DNA of 48,683 bases from Nostoc sp. 'Peltigera membranacea cyanobiont' 210A (lineage in GTDB: Bacteria; Cyanobacteriota; Cyanobacteriia; Cyanobacteriales; Nostocaceae), in assembly GCF_002246015.1 (NCBI RefSeq), contig NZ_NOLJ01000007.1, forward strand, positions 89,495 through 138,177. Direction: 5' to 3'. The position numbers were made by a program, and so were the translations under genes. The number at the start of each line of letters is the position of its first letter. Positions within the stretch are counted from its first letter, which is position 1. The notes under the pieces were generated by a model. It saw only the letters and a program-made list of their open reading frames with translations, ran no database searches and was not told the origin of the DNA. This document shows, in pieces, positions 43,411 to 48,683 of this stretch.

Positions 43411-45180
43411 ATGCAGATGGATTGGATTAGCTTACTCAAAGCTCAACAAATTGACTTCCTTCAACGTGTGAAAAAACCTAAAACTTATGACTTATCTTTG
43501 CTGGAAAGTCAAGTTAAAGGTTGTCACACTGAAGTTATGGCCTTTTGGGGCGAGCCATTGGCTAGACTCCAAGAACTTTCTCGCCAACAAGCAGAAGTTC
43601 TCGCCAAAAATCCGCCGCCGACGCCGCCGGAATATCCTGAGCCTCCTGACTGGACGATACCTTTTCCCAAATACTTCCAACAACAAGCCCAAGATTATCT
43701 TTTCCGGGAGCATATTGTTGACAGGGTGATAACTGAACGCTTGGGCAAGTTAGTAAAAAAGGTGTCACAAGATACTTTGCAAAACATGATTTTAGATGAT
43801 GAGGGAAATTTGGGTGGCGAAAGTAAATTTCCTTATATACTCAAAGATCATCCTCAGCTAAGTGTTCAAGTTTACGTTGCTGATGGAGAAAGTTTTAATG
43901 GTATTAAGAAAGACAAAATTAGGTGGTCGGTTACTCAAGAAGATTTAAAAAATCACCAAGTATTAATTTTTCTCTGTTTATTTTATCCATCTACAGGTAA
44001 TTTAGGTTACGAGAAGCAAAGTATCATAACAGGCTTTTTACCTACAAATCAACTTGAATTTAGCGAACCAAAACTGTATGTGACTCCGAGTAATTTGTTA
44101 TATGCAGGGGGTTTAAGTTGGTATTTAGAATCACTGATGGGTAAAAAAGACACGTCGCCAGTAATTAATGAGAGACCGATCGCAGATACAATACAGACTC
44201 TACCATCAGAACATTGTCTCAAGGCTATAGTCGGTGACTGGGAATGCTGGCAGACTTTGCAAGGACACACCAGAGGCATTAATTGCCTAGCTTTCAGTTC
44301 TGGGTGCAACAATGGCAAAGCCTTACCCATATTGGCCAGTGGTAGTCGTGGAGAAACGAAACTCTGGGATTTAAGCAAGGGTGAATTAATAGAAACCTTA
44401 TCAGAGTATCCTTGGGTAATATCTGGGCTGGTGGATGAAGTGAATTCCCTAGCTTTTAGTTCAGATGGACAGACTTTAGTGAGTTGCGGTGCAGATTCGA
44501 CAATTAAGCTTTGGCACGTAGGCGCTTTAGACTTGATAGATATTTTGCACAAACATAATGGAGTAGTGCGGTGTGCTGCTTTCACCCCAGATGGCAGAAT
44601 GTTAGCGACAGGGGGAGATGATAGAAAAATTCTGTTTTGGGATTTGATGCAACGTCAGGTAGCGATCGCACTTTCTTTAGATGATACAGCTGCTCATTCC
44701 CTAGTTTTAAGTCGAGATGGCGAAACTCTAGTTACAGGTAGCTATCGCAAAATCAAAGTTTGGCGCACCTCACCCCAAACGGGAATCAAAAGTTTAAAAG
44801 ATGCCCAACCACTACATACCCTCATGGGTCATTCTCACATCGTTTGTTCTTTAGCAATCAGTGCAGATGGTAAACTGCTCGTGAGTGGTAGCTGGGATCA
44901 AACGATTAAAGTTTGGCAATTAGAGACTGGGGAATTACTTCATACCCTTAAAGGGCATAGAGATAGGGTATATGCGATCGCTTTAAGTCCCGATGGACAA
45001 ATTATCGCCAGCGGTAGTGCTGATAAAACTATCAAGTTGTGGCATTTACAAACCGGGGAATTGCTGGGTACGTTTACAGGTCATGGGAATATAGTCACAG
45101 CATTAGCCTTCACAGCTTCCGGTGAAATGTTAGTCAGCGGGAGTTTGGATAAGACAATTAAAATTTGGCAACGCAGTTAA
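43411..45180 (+). CDS. WD40 repeat protein with uncharacterised N-terminal domain
   Basis: 589 residues. The first 270 or so are not a domain I recognise: a helical segment (about 1-60), a proline-rich linker (NPPPTPPEYPEPPDW), then an alpha/beta part (about 80-250). From about 285 to the end there are seven WD40 blades with typical GH...WD pairs (LQGHTRGINCLAFSS, ASGSADKTIKLWHLQTGELL), enough for a closed propeller. The repeats at 470-589 are closest to consensus. Start at 43411 (MQMDWISLL) or 43417. Probable scaffold; the N-terminal part would be the specific module. Confidence 0.85.
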   Translation: MQMDWISLLKAQQIDFLQRVKKPKTYDLSLLESQVKGCHTEVMAFWGEPLARLQELSRQQAEVLAKNPPPTPPEYPEPPDWTIPFPKYFQQQAQDYLFREHIVDRVITERLGKLVKKVSQDTLQNMILDDEGNLGGESKFPYILKDHPQLSVQVYVADGESFNGIKKDKIRWSVTQEDLKNHQVLIFLCLFYPSTGNLGYEKQSIITGFLPTNQLEFSEPKLYVTPSNLLYAGGLSWYLESLMGKKDTSPVINERPIADTIQTLPSEHCLKAIVGDWECWQTLQGHTRGINCLAFSSGCNNGKALPILASGSRGETKLWDLSKGELIETLSEYPWVISGLVDEVNSLAFSSDGQTLVSCGADSTIKLWHVGALDLIDILHKHNGVVRCAAFTPDGRMLATGGDDRKILFWDLMQRQVAIALSLDDTAAHSLVLSRDGETLVTGSYRKIKVWRTSPQTGIKSLKDAQPLHTLMGHSHIVCSLAISADGKLLVSGSWDQTIKVWQLETGELLHTLKGHRDRVYAIALSPDGQIIASGSADKTIKLWHLQTGELLGTFTGHGNIVTALAFTASGEMLVSGSLDKTIKIWQRS

Positions 45181-45454
45181 ATCATGACACTCTCTACGTA
45201 GGGCTTGCTTCTTTGCAGGAGTACAATGACTCGCTAACCTAACTCGTAATTGTCGAGTCTTTGAGATTCGTGGACAACAAACTTTAAAAACTCTCTTGCT
45301 CAAGCCGTATTAGACCTGGAAAAAACAATTAAGGAGCAAAAATTTTGAGTACCCATCTTAAAATCTGTCGGGACTTAGTTTCGCGTTGCGTTAGCGAAGC
45401 GGCTCCCTTCGGAGCTTCGCTTTCGCAATGCAAATTGGGATGAAGTTACAAGTC
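45181..45454. other. intergenic region with hairpin and possible gene remnants
   Basis: Holds a strong imperfect hairpin at 45383-45431 (GCGTTGCG...CGCAATGC, with GCGAAGC/GCTTCGC inside). Short coding-like stretches such as SLAQAVLDLEKTIKEQKF (about 45291-45348) end in a stop and could be decayed gene debris; I cannot assign them. Confidence 0.35.
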
Positions 45455-45601
45455 ATATCATGTCCGCTTGATTACTTACTAAACCCCAAGAACCCCACCC
45501 CGCCAAAGCTATGCTTTGTCTCCCCTCCCCGCAGGCGGGGAGGGGCTGGGGGTGGGGCGCAAGACTTGAGGAAATCATAACTAATTATACGGACATGATA
45601 T
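45455..45601. mobile_element. intact 147-bp miniature element
   Basis: Perfect 12-bp inverted ends ATATCATGTCCG (45455-45466) and CGGACATGATAT (45590-45601), with a central palindrome CCCCTCCCCGC/GCGGGGAGGGG at 45522-45545. Same element as the one split by the IS at 32604-33799. It abuts the HlyD fragment, which begins directly after its right end. Confidence 0.75.
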
Positions 45602-46109
45602 CACACCTAGTACAGTGCAACGGGAACGCTTTGGTGGCATCATTGGTGCTGTCACAGATGTCTCAGCCTTTCCCGTGACTAAAGAAGGTGCATTAAGTGT
45701 AGTAGGTAGTTCTGAATTCGTAGAAGGTTTGATGTCACAAGGGCCACAGATTTTAATTACCGCCCGACTGCAACCAGACACGTCTAAAAACAAGCGGTGT
45801 CGCACTCCAACTCTGCTGCAAATGGAGGTAGTAGAGTGTGGTGCTGCTGCTTTAGGAATTATTCTGAGTTACTACGGTCGCATTGTGCCGCTGACAGAAC
45901 TCCGACAAGCGTGTGGTGTATCCCGCGATGGAGTTAGTGCGTTAAATATCTTGAAGGCTGCCAGAAATTATCGATTAACCGCTAAGAGCTTTAAAACAAA
46001 TTTAGCTGCCCTGTCGCAGTTAAAATTTCCCTTCATTGTATTTTGGCAATTTAACCATTTTCTAGTAGTAGAGGGATTTATTTGGCAAACAGCGAGTTTA
46101 TCTCAATGA
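45602..46109 (+). pseudogene. fused remnant: HlyD-type NHLP secretion protein C-terminus plus C39 peptidase domain
   Basis: The open frame from GTG 45615 encodes about 58 residues matching the C-terminal part of the HlyD-like protein of NHLP peptide-export systems (TVQRERFGGIIGAVTDVSAF, LMSQGPQILITARLQPD), then at about 45785 switches to the start of a C39 peptidase (RTPTLLQMEVVECGAAALG, catalytic Cys in the ECGAAA motif; His in FNHFLVVEG). The usual HlyD end and the gap between the genes are missing, so a deletion fused them. The peptidase frame is lost at 46076-46083 because of a 4-base duplication and stops at 46109. HlyD's 5' part is gone, replaced by the miniature element. Confidence 0.8.
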
Positions 46110-46167
46110 CCCCGCTACTGGACGACGCACTGTCTCTCTAGAAGAATTTAGCGGTGCTTACACAGGA

Positions 46168-48228
46168 GTGGTGCTAGCTTTAGAGCCGAGTTCCGAGTTC
46201 CAGGAAGGAGGACGGAAACCTAGCACTATCCTCGCTTTATGGTCGCGGTTGCGAGGCTCGATTGCAGCATTGATTTACTGTGTGGTGGCAGGATTTTTGT
46301 TGGTGATTCCGGGACTGGCCATACCTGCATTTTCTCAAGTATTTATAGATAACGTATTAATTGGGCATCGGAATGAGTGGTTGCGTCCGCTCATTTTAGG
46401 AATGATTTTCACAGCCGGACTCAATGGATTTTTAACGCTACTACAGTTACAGTTTTTGCGTCAGCTGAAAATTAAGTTGTCGGTGGGCATGGAGAGTAAA
46501 TTTCTCTGGCATATTTTACGCCTACCCATGAGTTTTTACGATCAGCGGTTTGCTGGAGAAATCAGTAGCCGCGTACAACTCAACGACAGCATAGCTAATA
46601 TGCTTTCTGGTAAATTAGCGACTACAGCGATCGCCACAGCGTCAATATTTCTGTATGTAGTAGTGATGCTGCAATATGATGTAGTGCTAACCTTAATTGC
46701 GATCGCCTTTGTCGCTGTTAACCTCGCTGCCTTACAGTGGGTGAGAGGGCGGCGCGTCGATGCCAACATCAAACTGCTCCAAGAACATGGCAAAGTTAGC
46801 GGCGTTGCAATTTCTGGTCTTCAGAGTATGGAAACACTTAAAGCCTCTGGGTTAGAGTCAGATTTCTTCTCTCGATGGGCCGGTTACTATGCCAAAGCCA
46901 TTAATACCCAGCAAGAATTAGAGACAACAAACCAGACATTAGGAGTTTTACCAGATTTCTTGTCAGCGATCGCTTCCATGCTGCTTTTGGCTGTAGGTGG
47001 TTTGCGAGTTATGGATGGAACCATGAGCATCGGGATGTTAATAGCCTTTCTCGGCATGATGCAAAATTTTTTCCAGCCGATAAGTAATCTTGTCAACCTG
47101 GGAAGTGACCTGCAAGAGATGGAAGGTAATTTGACTCGCCTTGATGATGTCTTGTGTAACCCCATTGATTCGCAGTTGCAGGGAAGAGGCAGGGGGGAAT
47201 GGGATCTGGGGGGCAGGGAGCAGGGAGAATGGCAAGAGGTAGGGGAAATAAGAGAAGATAAGTTTTTACAAAAATCTCCCCTCTGCCCCCCGCACCCTGC
47301 CCCTCTGCCTCTTTCCAAACTCCGGGGATATGTTGAATTAGACAATGTGACATTTGGCTATAGCAAAATTGCTCCACCGTTGATTGAAAATTTTAGTCTC
47401 TCACTCCAGCCAGGGCAGCGAGTTGCTTTGGTGGGTGGGAGTGGTTCTGGTAAGTCTACTATTGCCAAACTTTTATGTGGGCTATACCAACCGTGGCAGG
47501 GAGAAATTTTGTTTGACGGTAAACCCAGAGAGCAAATTTCTCGCCAAGTACTAGCCAATTCTATATCTGCGGTAGAGCAAGAGATTTTGTTGTTTGCTGG
47601 CAGTGTCAGAGACAACTTAACGCTTTGGGATACTACTATACCTGAAAGTCATTTAGTGCGAGCTTGTCAAGATGCAGCAGTCCATGATGTCATTCTTTCG
47701 TTGCCAGGAGGCTATAGTGCCGACCTGTTAGAAGGTGCTACCAATTTAAGCGGTGGTCAACGGCAACGATTGGAAATTGCCCGTGCTTTGGTGAATAATC
47801 CCAGTATCCTGGTGATGGATGAAGCTACTAGTGCCTTGGATGCTGAAACAGAAAAGAATGTGACTCGTAATCTGCGTTTGCGCGGTTGCACTTGCATCAT
47901 CGTGGCGCATCGACTTTCGACCATCCGAGATTGCGATGAAATTATTGTCCTCGATCGCGGCCAAATAGTTCAACGGGGAACCCATGAGGAATTACAACAG
48001 ATTGAGGGGCTTTATTTACAGTTGATTCGCAGCGAGGGAGATGAAGAGGCAGGGGAGCAGGGGAGAAGTAGTAGTAAGTCTTTCCCCTCGGTAACAGAGT
48101 TTACGGTGAGCGCAGTCGAACTGCGTAGCCGAAGTGCTGCCCCTCCGCCTCTGTTAGGAGAATGCTATCGTTTTCAGGGTAATCAATCGCTACTAAGCTG
48201 TTCCACATTTAAATTGCATAAATGGTAA
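46168..48228 (+). pseudogene. NHLP-type peptide export ABC transporter, membrane and ATPase domains (frame broken from its C39 domain)
   Basis: The reading frame continues the C39 domain from about 46084 (GKQRVYLNDPATG), one frame off; GTG 46168 is the first possible independent start. A six-helix ABC membrane domain (about 30-310) is followed by the ATPase domain with Walker A GGSGSGKST, signature LSGGQ, Walker B ILVMDEATSALD and the H-loop (VAHRLST). The family cleaves GG-type leaders and exports peptides of the NHLP bacteriocin group. A 45-residue low-complexity insertion from a DNA repeat lies between the domains (47180-47318). The tail after LIRSEGD (about 48037) is repeat-derived. No precursor peptide or modification enzyme is visible. 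It may still be made as a C39-less half, but the system looks decayed. Confidence 0.8.
47180..47318. repeat. purine-rich palindromic repeat inserted in frame in the ABC gene
   Basis: Left arm GGAAGAGGCAGGGG (about 47182-47195) pairs with CCCCTCTGCCTC (about 47300-47311), with GCAGGGAGCAGGGAG between. The same GCAGGGGAGCAGGGG unit occurs outside genes at 27230-27255 and near 48050. It encodes Gly/Arg/Glu- then Pro-rich residues. Confidence 0.65.
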
Positions 48229-48258
48229 AATAGATATATCCGTGTCTATAGCGTTATC

Positions 48259-48683
48259 ATGCCTGCTAAAGGGTTTCTAGCTCAATCTCAAAAAGACAAT
48301 TTACAAAAAGCTTTAAAAGATAGCGATCGCTCTCAATTTATACAGAGAATATTGATGTTACTTCTGATGAATGATGGAAAAACTTATCAGGAGATAAGTG
48401 AATTTTTAGGCTGTTCATGTAGAAGTGTAGCATATTGGTGTGTTCATGGTGATCCAGACAATTTAGAAAGTCTAAAAGATGGCAGGAGAAAAGGAAATTA
48501 CCAGAAAGCAACAAATGAATATATTAAATTATTAATGGAAGTTATTGACAAAGAACCAAGTGAATTAGGCTATGAATTTGGACGATGGACAACAGCAAGA
48601 TTAGCTACATATTTAGACAAAAGAACTGATATTAAGTTAAGCGGAGAACAAGTCAGGAGAATATTAAAGCAAAAAAAGTATGC
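48259..48683 (+). CDS. IS630-family transposase, N-terminal part (runs off window)
   Basis: ATG at 48259, open for 141 codons to the window end. The product has a helix-turn-helix N-terminus (MLLLMNDGKTYQEISEFLGC) followed by a second DNA-binding section (GRWTTARLATYLDKRTDIKLS), the pattern of IS630/Tc1-mariner transposases. The DDE domain lies beyond the window. The sequence is uninterrupted, unlike the IS630 remnant at 37227-37631, so it may be a recent copy. Left IS end probably near 48232. Confidence 0.8.
   Translation, partial: MPAKGFLAQSQKDNLQKALKDSDRSQFIQRILMLLLMNDGKTYQEISEFLGCSCRSVAYWCVHGDPDNLESLKDGRRKGNYQKATNEYIKLLMEVIDKEPSELGYEFGRWTTARLATYLDKRTDIKLSGEQVRRILKQKKY

Noticed and set aside
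1..48683. tRNA, rRNA and CRISPR
   Set aside because: No TpsiC-arm-like GGTTCGAATCC motifs, rRNA sequence or regularly spaced repeats were found by eye; tRNAscan-SE would be needed to be certain.

Overview
This 48.7 kb stretch looks like chromosome of a filamentous, heterocyst-type cyanobacterium of the Nostoc/Anabaena group. The signs are the very frequent HIP1 octamer GCGATCGC, a DnaE alpha subunit that stops inside a split intein very close to the Nostoc one, a cyanobacterial three-domain flavodiiron protein, a light-dependent protochlorophyllide reductase, STRR heptamers (CCCCAGT), and abundant Nostoc-type hairpin repeats and miniature elements. No tRNA, rRNA or CRISPR array was seen.

Layout. 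1-7.7 kb: an Flv1/Flv2-type flavodiiron protein, an intrinsic terminator, then two translationally coupled two-component genes: a very large CBS-PAS-GAF hybrid kinase whose first GAF domain carries the two-cysteine signature of a DXCF cyanobacteriochrome, and a response regulator-kinase. 7.7-15.4 kb: a dicarboxylate/amino-acid symporter, dnaE-N with its split intein, an NFACT/RqcH ribosome-quality-control gene convergent with it, and a GT4 (sucrose-phosphate-synthase-like) glycosyltransferase. 15.4-20.1 kb: repeat-rich spacer, a small membrane protein, a Uma2 nuclease-like protein, a pentapeptide protein and RecQ. 20.1-24.4 kb: an orphan antitoxin-like gene at duplicated repeats and a tandem pair of AAA-like STAND-type NTPases. 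24.4-31 kb: por, a DUF29 protein, a manganese-riboswitch-controlled GDT1/UPF0016 manganese transporter, a TPR protein, a conserved cyanobacterial protein of unknown function, and a DUF39 homocysteine-biosynthesis protein. 31-38 kb: a SLATT/DUF4231 membrane protein, a nest of degenerate mobile elements (a deleted IS4/Tn5-type element inside a miniature element, two more miniature elements, a deleted IS630 element), an AI-2E-type permease and a glycosyltransferase. 37.7-45.2 kb: an aminotransferase, YjbQ, a Rieske oxygenase, an NAD(P)-binding protein and an alpha/beta hydrolase in an operon, a small membrane protein, and a WD40 protein. 45.2 kb-end: a decayed NHLP-type peptide exporter (truncated HlyD fused to a C39 peptidase, then a frameshifted ABC transporter) bordered by a miniature element and an IS630-family transposase that runs off the window.

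The functions are mostly independent housekeeping and environmental-response modules. The most informative parts are the probable blue/green-type photoreceptor kinase, the Mn riboswitch with its promoter and terminator, and the repeated evidence that miniature elements and short repeats reshape genes: they supply the last codons of rqcH, insert in frame into the kinase and the ABC transporter, and interrupt HlyD. All functional calls come from reading motifs by eye; none was checked against a database.
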